IMG/VR virus record: IMGVR_UViG_3300024351_000673 | Location: 1-51,229 of that record | Source of the DNA: a virus | Length of the DNA stretch: 51,229 bases | Strand: one strand, 5' to 3' | Shown here: positions 13,900 to 21,526 of the stretch, piece after piece | How positions within the stretch are numbered: the stretch's first letter is position 1 | Layout: every line of letters begins with the position of its first letter | Translations under genes and position numbers: made by a program | The notes under the pieces: model-generated | Database searches by the model: none | What the model was told of the DNA's origin: nothing | The model's input: the letters and a program-made list of their open reading frames with translations, nothing else

Positions 13900-14307
13900 A
13901 TGGGCTACGCAGGCCAACTTGCTAGAAGCTATAGCAACCCTGAATCAACCTGGAATTCCTTAGGTTCCCTTGGCAGCACTGGTGCATGGGATCAAAGCAG
14001 TCCTGTGGCACAGACAGCGCTGTATCGTCTAAAGAATAGCCGTCGTCGTGGTGACATCACAGAAGCACAAGACGTTTCAGGCCAAGCACGGGAACTGGTT
14101 AACGCACTAAGGGAAAGTGGCTATGCCCGTAAGCTTTCTGAGTTGCGGCCACGGCGTCCTGGTGTTAATGACTTAAGCCTTAGTAACCTGCTTGGTTATA
14201 CAGGTAGCGGGTTCTTGAATACTGCCAACCAAGCTGCAGATATCTTTACAAATCAAGCATTGGCTGGTCGTTATATGGGTAACTTTGACTTCGGAACTCT
14301 CTTCTAA
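13900..14307 (+). CDS. Hypothetical, possibly virion protein
   Basis: The 135-residue product begins MGYAGQLARSYSNPESTWNS and is rich in Ser, Gly, Leu and Arg, like small structural proteins. It follows the previous gene by one base. No family is recognised. Confidence 0.5.
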   Translation: MGYAGQLARSYSNPESTWNSLGSLGSTGAWDQSSPVAQTALYRLKNSRRRGDITEAQDVSGQARELVNALRESGYARKLSELRPRRPGVNDLSLSNLLGYTGSGFLNTANQAADIFTNQALAGRYMGNFDFGTLF

Positions 14308-14342
14308 ATACTGCTACAGTTAATACGCCATACATCCAAAGG

Positions 14343-14537
14343 ATGGAAACTGTACCGGTCCCTAAGTTAACTGTGTCATTTGCAGTTGACGTTGAAGTTA
14401 CATACAATTCTTTCAGCGGCAAAACGGCAGAAGAAATAGCTGAGTCGCTGCAAGATGAATTGCATGACCTTCTCTTTGAGCTGGACCAGGTCACTGGTGT
14501 CTATACTTCTTGTACCGCCATTGCAACTGACGACTGA
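14343..14537 (+). CDS. Small acidic hypothetical protein
   Basis: The 64-residue product begins METVPVPKLTVSFAVDVEVT. Its TGA overlaps the next ATG. A weak TACAGT -10-like element lies about 25 bases upstream. No function is recognised. Confidence 0.5.
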   Translation: METVPVPKLTVSFAVDVEVTYNSFSGKTAEEIAESLQDELHDLLFELDQVTGVYTSCTAIATDD

Positions 14538-14806
14538 TGACCATGAACACTGACTATCTTGCCGGCTGGGATGTAAACGCCGAGCAACGTAAAGCTGACT
14601 TCATGGAGCACATGTATCAATGCTCTGGTCGTGCCAATGCAGGCCCTGGTATTGTCGGACTCTATACCGGTTTGTGGCAAGAGTTCTGCATCCGTGAAGC
14701 AGGTCCTATCATGCGGGATCGTTACTTCGAAATGTTGGATGCCGTACGCCAATATGAAGAAGGAAAGCTACAGGCTGTCACTGAACCTGTAGAAATTGTT
14801 GCTTAA
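14537..14806 (+). CDS. Hypothetical protein
   Basis: The 89-residue product begins MTMNTDYLAGWDVNAEQRKA; a second ATG lies two codons in. The pattern 'myq.sgranagpgivglytglwqefc' has no match that I know. It is coupled to the upstream gene by overlap and followed by a strong hairpin. Confidence 0.5.
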   Translation: MTMNTDYLAGWDVNAEQRKADFMEHMYQCSGRANAGPGIVGLYTGLWQEFCIREAGPIMRDRYFEMLDAVRQYEEGKLQAVTEPVEIVA

Positions 14807-14834
14807 TGCTTACATTGAACTAACAAAACTTACT

Positions 14835-14863
14835 GGACGTGCCACCCTGGTGGTGCGTCCTTT
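14835..14863 (+). terminator. Terminator-like hairpin just before a start codon
   Basis: GGACGTGCCACC (14835-14846) pairs with GGTGGTGCGTCC (14849-14860) with two G-U pairs, followed by TTTG. The next ATG is at 14869, eight bases past the stem. Confidence 0.65.
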
Positions 14864-14868
14864 GTACT

Positions 14869-15126
14869 ATGGAACATCCTCACGAACCTATTGATGCCAT
14901 CAATGAATGGCAAACTTGGTTTAATGCCAACAGCTATGACCCAATCAAGAAAACAACTGATAGCTTTGGCGACACAATCGTTGAAGCAGCTGGTGAATTA
15001 ACGCCAGATCAGATCTATCAGTGTTTAATCACAGCACTAGAAGATAACTACGAGCATTGCAAGAAAGAGTACGACAAAGCTAAAACACTCCTTGACCTTA
15101 TCAAGAAAGATGTCTCGGTACAATAA
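14869..15126 (+). CDS. Hypothetical protein
   Basis: The 85-residue product begins MEHPHEPIDAINEWQTWFNA and ends in a Lys-rich helix. ATG 14869 follows the hairpin; an upstream ATG at 14839 would lie inside the stem. It overlaps the next gene by 17 bases. Confidence 0.5.
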   Translation: MEHPHEPIDAINEWQTWFNANSYDPIKKTTDSFGDTIVEAAGELTPDQIYQCLITALEDNYEHCKKEYDKAKTLLDLIKKDVSVQ

Positions 15127-15346
15127 CGACAACTACCCCACAAAGATCTGCCATGACTGTGGAGCAAGCTACGGTAACTGGTACAAAAAAGGGTATTACA
15201 TTGGTCCGCCTCATCATTGCGCTACTTATCACAACGGAACTTGTGATATCTGCGAAGCTGATAATGTCCCTGTAACAGAGCCAAGGGACTACGGTCACCT
15301 GCGTGCAAAATGGAGGGCTGAGATAATAAAAAGAAACGATCTATAA
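15110..15346 (+). CDS. Small Cys-rich, probably zinc-binding protein
   Basis: The 78-residue product has CHDCG near residue 12, HHC near 34 and CDICE near 43, followed by VPVTEPRDYGHLR. Four to five Cys/His residues in CxxC pairs suggest zinc binding. Similar small proteins are widespread in phages with no known role. The start overlaps the previous gene. Confidence 0.55.
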   Translation: MSRYNNDNYPTKICHDCGASYGNWYKKGYYIGPPHHCATYHNGTCDICEADNVPVTEPRDYGHLRAKWRAEIIKRNDL

Positions 15347-15349
15347 ATC

Positions 15350-16660
15350 ATGCCCATCTATAGAGAGTCAGGGGAACCCCTTTTATACGAAGTTGTTAAA
15401 GTTCAGACCTGCAGTGGGCAACCACTGGAGGTCACTACAGCAAGCGGCAATACTGTTTATATGCAACCAGCGACTACAGCTGGTGATGCCTTTGGACGTT
15501 TACGCGTCTCTAATCCACTCACACTCTTTGATTCCAGCCATCGCTATAGCGTTAATGGCCACTGGGCTACATCCACAGGCACCAGCGGTACCGTCACCTT
15601 TAGCAGCAACGAAGGCCTGGTCAACATGAGTGTTGGAACCGTATCGGGTTCCAAGGTCTACCGTGAAACCAATCGTGTGTTCCCGTATCAGCCAGGTAAA
15701 TCCCTGCTGATCATGAACACCTTTGTCATGTCCTCTGGTCAAACCAACCTGCGGCAACGGGCTGGTTACTTCAGCAGCGGCAATGGCATTTACTTCCAGC
15801 AGTCGGGTGATACCTATTCCATCGTTGAACGCTCCTCTGTCAGTGGCACCGTTACTGAAACCATCATCCCTCAGTCCAGCTGGAATGGTGACAAGCTCAA
15901 CGGTAGTGGTGAATCCAAGATCACTCTGGATCCAACCAAGTCTCAAATCTTCTGGGCTGATATCGAATGGCTTGGTGTCGGCACCGTCCGCACTGGCTTT
16001 GTGATCAACGGTCAATTCATCCTTTGCCATTCATTCCACCACGCCAACATCGTTCCTGGTACCTACATCACAACAGCAACTCTGCCGGCACGTTACGAAA
16101 TTGAGGCACTGAATACCCTCAGCGCAAGCGGTACCCTCAAGCAAATCTGCTCCACCGTCATCTCAGAAGGTGGGTATCAAGTTCGTGGGGATGCCAACTC
16201 TGCATCCAACGCACTTAACTCGCCACGTGTTTGCACCAACAGTGGTGTGTTCTATCCAGCGGCGGCCATCCGCCTGAAGTCCACACGTCTTGATGCTGTT
16301 GTCATTCCTAATGCGTTAAGCATGCTTGGACAAGGGAACAACGCTGTCTTTAACTGGAAGGTTATCCAAGGCGGTACCGTGTCTGGTGGTACGTGGACCA
16401 GTGCTGGCACGAACTCTCCTGTGGAATACAACCTCAGCGGTGTCTCCATCTCCGGTGGTAACACACTAGCTGCAGGTTTTATCTCCGCCAATACACAAGG
16501 CCAAAACGTATTAGAGCTGACGACTGATCAACTGTTTAAGTACCAGCTGGAACGGGATTCTTTTACAGGTACACCAACAGAACTGATCTTTGCTGTTGCC
16601 TCTAAATCAGATGGTGATACTGTCTTCTCAGCATTGGATTGGGAAGAAGTTTCTCGCTGA
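15350..16660 (+). CDS. Putative virion structural protein
   Basis: The 436-residue beta-rich protein is rich in Ser, Thr and Gly. The block DAFGRLRVSNPLTLFDSSHR (residues 46-65) is characteristic of a family of virion proteins in large phages and environmental viruses. No transmembrane or signal sequence is present. The next gene encodes a Dps-like protein. A decoration, fibre or baseplate role cannot be distinguished from sequence. Confidence 0.6.
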   Translation: MPIYRESGEPLLYEVVKVQTCSGQPLEVTTASGNTVYMQPATTAGDAFGRLRVSNPLTLFDSSHRYSVNGHWATSTGTSGTVTFSSNEGLVNMSVGTVSGSKVYRETNRVFPYQPGKSLLIMNTFVMSSGQTNLRQRAGYFSSGNGIYFQQSGDTYSIVERSSVSGTVTETIIPQSSWNGDKLNGSGESKITLDPTKSQIFWADIEWLGVGTVRTGFVINGQFILCHSFHHANIVPGTYITTATLPARYEIEALNTLSASGTLKQICSTVISEGGYQVRGDANSASNALNSPRVCTNSGVFYPAAAIRLKSTRLDAVVIPNALSMLGQGNNAVFNWKVIQGGTVSGGTWTSAGTNSPVEYNLSGVSISGGNTLAAGFISANTQGQNVLELTTDQLFKYQLERDSFTGTPTELIFAVASKSDGDTVFSALDWEEVSR

Positions 16661-16686
16661 TAAACTAGAAAAAGCGCATTAAGACT

Positions 16687-17238
16687 ATGTATACCCCCGG
16701 CCCCCAGACGGTTCCCGTAGCTCAAACCCCCGCTCCTCAAACTGCTCCTCAGCCACAAGAGAAGCCAAAAGCTCCTGGTAAATCAAAGAATGGTGATGTC
16801 GGGGCATTCATCCAGCAGTGCATCTCCCTGTGTTCCTACCTCAAGGAACTTCAGACACAGGCCCATCTGATTCACCTGAACTACGAGGGGTCGAACTTCC
16901 TCGGGGTGCACGCATTCCTTGGAGACCAATACGAGGCTCATCAGACTCAGTTTGATACGCTTGCTGAATTCATTCGCAGCATGGACTACCTGCTGCCAAT
17001 GTGCGCCAGGGGTCTAGCTGATGCTGGCCCTGGTATTCAACACGTTACCAGCTATAAAGGTACGGATCAACTCGCCACGTACTACAAGAACCTGGAAGAA
17101 CTGGGCATGAAGACCAAAAAGCTGGAGCCCATCGCTGCTAAGGTCGGTGCTATTGATATCCAGAACTACATGGCTGACCTCTGTGGTCAAGCCTTTAAAG
17201 CTGCTTGGTTTGTCAAAGCAACGCTGCGGAATGGTTGA
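16687..17238 (+). CDS. Dps-like ferritin-family protein with proline-rich N-terminus
   Basis: After a Pro/Gln/Lys-rich extension of about 36 residues, this 183-residue protein shows the Dps ferroxidase pattern: H63-x11-H75 (IHLNYEGSNFLGVH) and D90-x3-E94 (FDTLAEF). The spacing is the same as H51/H63/D78/E82 of E. coli Dps. Dps proteins oxidise Fe(II) at dimer interfaces, store iron and may coat DNA. The extension could bind DNA or anchor the protein in the virion. The pattern match is good by eye; activity is inferred. Confidence 0.7.
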   Translation: MYTPGPQTVPVAQTPAPQTAPQPQEKPKAPGKSKNGDVGAFIQQCISLCSYLKELQTQAHLIHLNYEGSNFLGVHAFLGDQYEAHQTQFDTLAEFIRSMDYLLPMCARGLADAGPGIQHVTSYKGTDQLATYYKNLEELGMKTKKLEPIAAKVGAIDIQNYMADLCGQAFKAAWFVKATLRNG

Positions 17239-17426
17239 TGACCTTCAAGTCAGCTTGCACTATTGAGCTGGACATCAGAGGTCTCCGGTTTCTTTACAAC
17301 ACAATTAAATCAGTTCATGAACAGTGGCCTCCTGAGGACACTGATTCACCTGAAGTTGAGTTCTTGGCTGAAATGAAGTCCAAGCTCTATGGATGCATTA
17401 TGGAATATGTGTTTGAAGAACACTAG
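17238..17426 (+). CDS. Small hypothetical protein
   Basis: The 62-residue product begins MTFKSACTIELDIRGLRFLY. Its ATG overlaps the Dps-like stop (TGATG), so it is probably co-translated with it. Its end overlaps the convergent HNH gene by 29 bases. Confidence 0.5.
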   Translation: MTFKSACTIELDIRGLRFLYNTIKSVHEQWPPEDTDSPEVEFLAEMKSKLYGCIMEYVFEEH

Positions 17427-17676
17427 ATTCCCAATGCTCCAGGCGATGGCAGTTGCAGCAAAGAGGGATGCACTTCTCGATCTCTTGCTCTACCCTGCTC
17501 CAGGCGTAACCGTGATTCACCATACTTGAAATGTTGTTATCCTTATCACCTACGTGGTGGAACTCAAGGACGCGGTGATCATCCAGCCCACACTTCTCGC
17601 ACTGCAAAGTCTTCTTGTACTCCAGAAGCTTTTGTCGATTCTTATCGATACGTTTTTTGGCATCAGCCCAAGCCAC
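17398..17676 (-). CDS. HNH endonuclease
   Basis: The 92-residue product has CEKCG (C26, C29), the catalytic-type HH at 40-41 (LEFHHVGDKDNNIS), and CCNCHRLEHW (73-82), a standard HNH fold with a structural zinc. The assigned start is GTG 17676, but the frame is open upstream (FTRAQKLY), so the protein may begin slightly earlier with a non-ATG codon. It lies downstream of tRNA-Pro on the same strand, a typical setting for a homing or mobile endonuclease. Confidence 0.8.
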   Translation of the reverse strand: MAWADAKKRIDKNRQKLLEYKKTLQCEKCGLDDHRVLEFHHVGDKDNNISSMVNHGYAWSRVEQEIEKCIPLCCNCHRLEHWESSVLQTHIP

Positions 17677-17701
17677 GTATAGTTTTTGTGCACGCGTAAA
17701 T

Positions 17702-17760
17702 ATAATTTATCAGGATTCTTGATAAACGCAATTTATCGAGAATCTGAATAATCGAGAATG
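17702..17760 (-). repeat. tRNA 3'-end duplication and overlapping inverted repeats
   Basis: On the minus strand the tRNA-Pro 3' end ATTCTCGA is repeated 16 bases downstream as ATTCTCGATAAA. Next come GATAAA-TTGCG-TTTATC and TTTATCA-AGAATCC-TGATAAA, two perfect inverted repeats that share the TTTATC arm and so are mutually exclusive. This could be an insertion scar at the tRNA end, or a processing or attenuation element for the HNH gene. Confidence 0.4.
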
Positions 17761-17825
17761 CAGGATTTGAACCTGCGGCCCTCTGCTCCCAAAGCAGATG
17801 CGCTACCAAACTGCGCTAATTCTCG
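17752..17825 (-). tRNA. tRNA-Pro (anticodon UGG)
   Basis: On the minus strand a 74-base cloverleaf has acceptor CGAGAAT/ATTCTCG, anticodon stem TCTGC/GCAGA with loop TTTGGGA (anticodon TGG), T arm GCAGG-TTCAAAT-CCTGC and discriminator A. CCA is not encoded, unlike the tRNA-Leu of this window. A structured 100-base leader precedes it. Confidence 0.95.
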
Positions 17826-17934
17826 CTGACGCCAGGGAAGGCAACCCGCAACCAACGACGGACCTCAGAACTGGCGGCCTGGTTTCCCAGGACTTAGCCC
17901 GATCAAAAGAGAGCGGGAACTTTTTTATTATACC
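17826..17934 (-). ncRNA. Structured leader or ncRNA upstream of tRNA-Pro
   Basis: On the minus strand TATAAT (17934-17929) could start a transcript. The next 100 bases hold a perfect CCTGG-GAAA-CCAGG hairpin with a GNRA tetraloop and a CGCCAG/CTGGCG pair enclosing a G-rich segment, ending right before the tRNA. No known RNA family was recognised. The same DNA reads on the + strand as CCCG/CGGG followed by AACTTTTTT, so it may instead be a + strand terminator. Confidence 0.35.
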
Positions 17935-17945
17935 AACTTGTCAAA

Positions 17946-18653
17946 TCAGAAGTTGCGGTTCAAATAGCCAAGGCCTAATGCTTTCTGGGCCTGAGGACCA
18001 ACGGCACCAATGGTTAAAGCCATACGACGAATGTCGCCTTCACTCTCGCCACGATTGCGCATCTCAAGTAAATCCTTCATACCAAACACGTTTGGATTAT
18101 CACCAAACTTTGCAAACTCCTTGGTATAGAACTCACGAGTTGCTTCCTTGGATCCACGGGCAGCAGGAATACCAGCCGATTGCGCCAACCGATAGCTTTC
18201 ATCCAAAGCTTGTTGACGTTGCTCTGGTGAACCAGCGGTCAATCTTTCTAAACCACGACTTTTTTGAAGTTCGTTTAACTGACGTGCACGCGCCACATCT
18301 AAGGCATCACTGCCGTAACGATCAATATCTTGTTGGGTTGCACCAACGGCAGCGTATTGTTTGTTCAGATCTGCGCTCTTAACTTGGCTGTTGGCATACA
18401 TACTTCCTGCCTGAGAGCCATAACGATCAATGAACTCTTGCGGAATGGCAGCAACAGAAGCTGCTCTATCAGCAGGAGATTGATAAATATTACCAGCAGC
18501 AGCGGCGGCAGCCTTATCTTTCCGGATGCCAGAACGTGCTTGCCTTGCCGCAGTACGGCGCTCCTGCTTATTGGATAAACCAGAATCCTTATCAGAACGT
18601 AACTTGTTTAAAACGTCACGGTATCGATAAAGGAAATCAGTAGAACGCGCCAT
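17946..18653 (-). CDS. Hypothetical, possibly virion protein
   Basis: The 235-residue product begins MARSTDFLYRYRDVLNKLRS. It is Ala, Arg and Gln-rich and mainly helical, and the pattern 'f.drYGs' occurs twice (EFIDRYGSQ, QDIDRYGSD), suggesting an internal duplication. Composition resembles phage structural proteins. No family is recognised. Confidence 0.55.
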   Translation of the reverse strand: MARSTDFLYRYRDVLNKLRSDKDSGLSNKQERRTAARQARSGIRKDKAAAAAAGNIYQSPADRAASVAAIPQEFIDRYGSQAGSMYANSQVKSADLNKQYAAVGATQQDIDRYGSDALDVARARQLNELQKSRGLERLTAGSPEQRQQALDESYRLAQSAGIPAARGSKEATREFYTKEFAKFGDNPNVFGMKDLLEMRNRGESEGDIRRMALTIGAVGPQAQKALGLGYLNRNF

Positions 18654-18684
18654 TGCTGTATTGCTTTTCTCTATTCTAATTACG

Positions 18685-19365
18685 TTAACTTTCTGTGTTT
18701 ATTTCGTTGGGTGTCTTCCAGAAGTAATCATCTTGTTCGCCCAAGCGTCCCCATTTGGGCGCATGCTCCACATCAAAGTAACGGGTAGATACTTTGAAGT
18801 CTGGGGTCTTGAGGTTGTGATTGGTCAGTGATGGATCGCACATGCGGCAACGGTTATTGGGATAAGCACCAATTTGACCGTTGTCCAGAGCCACAATGTT
18901 ATGGGATTTGTGCTCATCGGGGAACTCCGCAAAGTAGAAATCGGGTTCGTTTCTATGAGGATGATAATTGTCAATCGTAAATAAGTATGTGCCCTTCATT
19001 ACACCCGCACTACGCGTCATCACTTGAAACTCCATATTGAAGATCAAGTTCTTTTCAATGACCGTAAGCCCGTGATCAAATCCATTCCAAAACTGCAGGT
19101 CAGTTAGCTCCAGGTCTGGTGTTGGACTTTCTGGTTTTTTCGGATGGTTGGGATCCCATGCAAGAAATGCACTGATAGGAAGCTTGTCATACAACGCACC
19201 GTACTCCGTCAAGTAGGTCTCAAAGTACAGGGCACGACCCGTAAGGGATTTACACGTCACCCAATAGCCGGGCGTGTACTCACCATGCCCATCCCGCAGA
19301 TCACGTAAATACTCCCTGCGTACCCACACCTTGACTGGTGGTACGTTGGCTACAAGAGTAGTCAC
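18685..19365 (-). CDS. Hypothetical protein, GTG start
   Basis: The 226-residue product begins with GTG (TTLVANVPPVKVWVRREYL). The frame is closed by TAA shortly upstream and there is no nearby ATG, so GTG is forced. Motifs include HGEYTPGYWVTC and NRCRMCDPSL. No known family. The start codon lies five bases after a terminator-like hairpin, with no SD. Confidence 0.55.
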   Translation of the reverse strand: MTTLVANVPPVKVWVRREYLRDLRDGHGEYTPGYWVTCKSLTGRALYFETYLTEYGALYDKLPISAFLAWDPNHPKKPESPTPDLELTDLQFWNGFDHGLTVIEKNLIFNMEFQVMTRSAGVMKGTYLFTIDNYHPHRNEPDFYFAEFPDEHKSHNIVALDNGQIGAYPNNRCRMCDPSLTNHNLKTPDFKVSTRYFDVEHAPKWGRLGEQDDYFWKTPNEINTES

Positions 19366-19466
19366 AAAAAATCCCGGTTGTTATACCGGGATCATAACTT
19401 CCTTCTCACTCAGCTGCCGTAAGCGCCACGTTCGTAACGTGGAGGGACTTTTCGACTATTAGTCCC
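19366..19466 (-). terminator. Three tandem hairpins, the last a terminator, before a GTG start
   Basis: Reading the minus strand: GGGACT/AGTCCC (19466-19444), CCACGTT/AACGTGG (19442-19426), and ATCCCGG/CCGGGAT (19392-19371) followed by TTTTT (19370-19366) and then the GTG start. The last is a textbook intrinsic terminator for the upstream basic-protein genes. It is also the leader of the next gene. Confidence 0.7.
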
Positions 19467-19497
19467 AGAGCTGAATTGCTCCTGTGTCAGGATATCA

Positions 19498-19665
19498 CTA
19501 TTTTTTCTTCTTCGCGGCAGCTTCCTTCTTCTTTGCAATCATCTCTTTGAACTTGTCGCGAGCAGCAGCTTGCTTATCGGTGGCACCTGCTTTCCCTTTG
19601 GGAGGAACCGCTCTACCTTTAGGGGGAACTGCCTTGCCTGCAGCTGGCTTTTTAGCTTGTGCCAT
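19498..19665 (-). CDS. Very basic Lys/Ala-rich small protein (55 aa)
   Basis: The product begins MAQAKKPAAGKAVPPKGRAV and ends in EAAAKKKK. Repeated PPKG(R/K)A and alternating Lys/Ala resemble histone H1 tails and bacterial histone-like proteins, suggesting non-specific DNA binding. This is compositional inference only. It lies in a minus-strand group with other small basic proteins. Confidence 0.5.
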   Translation of the reverse strand: MAQAKKPAAGKAVPPKGRAVPPKGKAGATDKQAAARDKFKEMIAKKKEAAAKKKK

Positions 19666-19696
19666 GAATCTTTAAGTATCTCTTTTGATTATAGAT

Positions 19697-19897
19697 TTAC
19701 TTACTTTGTTTATAACGACGGGCGGCACGACCGGCTTGTTTTGCCTTCTCTGTATTCGGTACAAATTGCTTTCCTTCTCGACTAGCAGCACGTTTCTTTT
19801 GATCCGTCTCCTGACGTTCTTCTTTGGATAAAGAAGCCCACGCACTCTCTGGGAGGTAACGCTTTGTATATCCCTTTTGTATAGCTTTATCAGCCAT
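19697..19897 (-). CDS. Small basic hypothetical protein
   Basis: The 66-residue product begins MADKAIQKGYTKRYLPESAW and ends AARRYKQSK. It is strongly basic. The ATG is directly preceded by the perfect hairpin AATTAAC-ATTC-GTTAATT, which also contains the upstream gene's stop. No family is recognised. Confidence 0.5.
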   Translation of the reverse strand: MADKAIQKGYTKRYLPESAWASLSKEERQETDQKKRAASREGKQFVPNTEKAKQAGRAARRYKQSK

Positions 19898-19915
19898 AAT
19901 TAACGAATGTTAATT
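19898..19915 (-). promoter_or_regulatory. Hairpin flush with a start codon
   Basis: On the minus strand AATTAAC (19915-19909), loop ATTC and GTTAATT (19904-19898) form a seven-pair perfect stem whose last base touches the ATG at 19897. The upstream gene's TAA is inside the stem. Confidence 0.45.
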
Positions 19916-20859
19916 GGATATGTAAACGATTTATCTGGCATCTTCATCACAACTGAACGACCAAAGAAGGTAAGAGGATGCGTTGTTGTTGTGACCATTT
20001 GTTTTTTTCCTCCTGGTAATTGTATCCCCATTGCAGCATTTAAAGCCGCTTCTTGAGAAGGATCTAAGAAGGTAACTCCCATTGGATCTGGTCCACTTGG
20101 AACTTTTGCATCAGCAGCTCCGTAAACAAAATCGTATTTTTCGTTTGATCTATATCCGTTTTGATTTGGGCTAAACCACAGACTTCCAAAAGAAGTAGCA
20201 GGTGAAGTCAAAGGATTACTGTCAGTTGCTGAGTAACCATAAAAAGGAATATCCCCTTGTTTTATCCTGTTTAACTTACTTTTTTCTTCGGCTAAAGCAT
20301 TGTTTATCTCTTCTGCTGGTGGTACATACCCACCAAATGGACCTGATGCAGTTGCTTGTTGAAGTGGATATTGTTTATTACGAACTGCAGTCAACATGCT
20401 AGATAAATTTTCTATTGTTGATTCTGATTCTTTAATTCTTTTCTGAGTGTTTGCAACAGAAGTATCTAAAACTTGTTTAATGCCACGAGTTGCGGATTCG
20501 GGTATCTGAAGATTCTTATCGCCTAAACCTGTGTAATACCTACCAAATAAGTTAACGCTAAAAGGAAGCGCATTTAATCCAGAAGCAATTGCACCTTGTA
20601 CCGATTCTGGAGATGCTTTAATTGTTTTCTCAACAAAAGGTTGGGAATTACTTACGGCAGTAGCCGCTGCATCAATTAATGATGCTTTCCTACGCTCAAA
20701 ATCACTTGGCTGTCTATTTTTAGGAATGCCTGATCTTTGTAATGCTGCACCTATAGGTGTTGCTGCACCACCAGGCAACAACCCACCAAATAAATTCTTG
20801 TCTGCTTGACCGTAACCACGGTTAACCTTATTTAAAAGCTGTTGAAATAAGTTACCCAT
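19900..20859 (-). CDS. Hypothetical virion-type protein
   Basis: The 319-residue product begins MGNLFQQLLNKVNRGYGQAD and includes NLFGGLLPGGAATPIG, a central predicted coiled coil (KRIKESESTIENLSSMLTAV) and a beta-rich C-terminus. The ATG at 20859 overlaps the previous stop (TGATG). Composition suggests a structural protein. No family is recognised. Confidence 0.55.
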   Translation of the reverse strand: MGNLFQQLLNKVNRGYGQADKNLFGGLLPGGAATPIGAALQRSGIPKNRQPSDFERRKASLIDAAATAVSNSQPFVEKTIKASPESVQGAIASGLNALPFSVNLFGRYYTGLGDKNLQIPESATRGIKQVLDTSVANTQKRIKESESTIENLSSMLTAVRNKQYPLQQATASGPFGGYVPPAEEINNALAEEKSKLNRIKQGDIPFYGYSATDSNPLTSPATSFGSLWFSPNQNGYRSNEKYDFVYGAADAKVPSGPDPMGVTFLDPSQEAALNAAMGIQLPGGKKQMVTTTTHPLTFFGRSVVMKMPDKSFTYPINIR

Positions 20860-21143
20860 CACTTACTCTCTTTGTATTTCTTTGCAGCAGACTTAGCTTT
20901 ACTGCGCTTCTCGTATTCGTCTTTCGTCATCCACTTCTCTTTGCCCCACTTCTCCAGGGACTTCTGCTTCTCACCCTTACCTCCTTTATACCCGCCGCCT
21001 GCTTCCTTATACTCCTGGGCCACAAGCTGAGCCTTACGGGCAGACCACTGCCCAGGCTTTCCGCCCTTCGATCCAGCCATCACACGATCTTTGATACGCT
21101 CGCGTAACTCTGGTTTCGTATACTTACCACTCTCCTGAGACAT
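20859..21143 (-). CDS. DUF5872-like basic protein
   Basis: The 94-residue product contains KGGKPGQWSARKAQLVAQEY and GGGYKGGKGEKQKSLEKW, matching DUF5872, a small basic domain found in phages and large DNA viruses with no assigned function. The start codon sits in the loop of a five-pair CCTGA/TCAGG hairpin. It is part of the basic-protein group. Confidence 0.6.
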   Translation of the reverse strand: MSQESGKYTKPELRERIKDRVMAGSKGGKPGQWSARKAQLVAQEYKEAGGGYKGGKGEKQKSLEKWGKEKWMTKDEYEKRSKAKSAAKKYKESK

Positions 21144-21309
21144 CAGGATTATTTTTCTTCTCTTCTAATATTTTAGCCCACTTACATGGACGAGCAGACT
21201 TAGCCCAATCCTTTGGAGGATTGGGTATCAGTCGTTCTAACTGCCAGAAGTATTCTTCTAGTCTTTCTTGTTCCGTTGGCTGCCTAAATTTTCTTTTCTG
21301 TTCGGCCAC
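21124..21309 (-). CDS. Small hypothetical protein, start uncertain
   Basis: The 61-residue basic product (GTG start; TTG one codon earlier is possible) includes RQPTEQERLEEYFWQLERL and DWAKSARPCKWAKIL. It overlaps both neighbours by 20-26 bases, which is more than usual here. The composition is protein-like. Confidence 0.4.
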   Translation of the reverse strand: MAEQKRKFRQPTEQERLEEYFWQLERLIPNPPKDWAKSARPCKWAKILEEKKNNPDVSGEW

Positions 21310-21526
21310 CAAACTTCTCCATGATTTCGTCCATTTGCTCCAGGGATTCGAGCCTAGTGATCATGTCAGACAACATACTGATCACGATGGGGTGTTCACC
21401 ACGGGCAGCAAATGCAATCGCATCACGCAAGTTATCGGATGCCTGCATGACAGACTCTTTGACTTGAGCAGAAAGAGACATCTCGGATTCTTTGGGTGTT
21501 CTTACTATAGGGGCAACGATATACAT
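21284..21526 (-). CDS. Hypothetical protein
   Basis: The 80-residue product begins MYIVAPIVRTPKESEMSLSA. The ATG overlaps the TAA of the glycosyltransferase (TAATG). An internal Met at residue 16 could also be used. It is helical with no known family. Confidence 0.5.
   Translation of the reverse strand: MYIVAPIVRTPKESEMSLSAQVKESVMQASDNLRDAIAFAARGEHPIVISMLSDMITRLESLEQMDEIMEKFGGRTEKKI

Noticed and set aside
17826-17934. Hammerhead ribozyme or second tRNA upstream of tRNA-Pro
   Set aside because: GAAAC and CTGAGG are present but the CUGAUGA core and stem order do not fit, and no T arm or anticodon arm can be drawn.
18598-18625. Sixth pseudoknot copy, because the minus strand reads TGACGTTTTAAAC
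   Set aside because: The flanks lack both stems and the sequence encodes part of the helical protein at 17946-18653.
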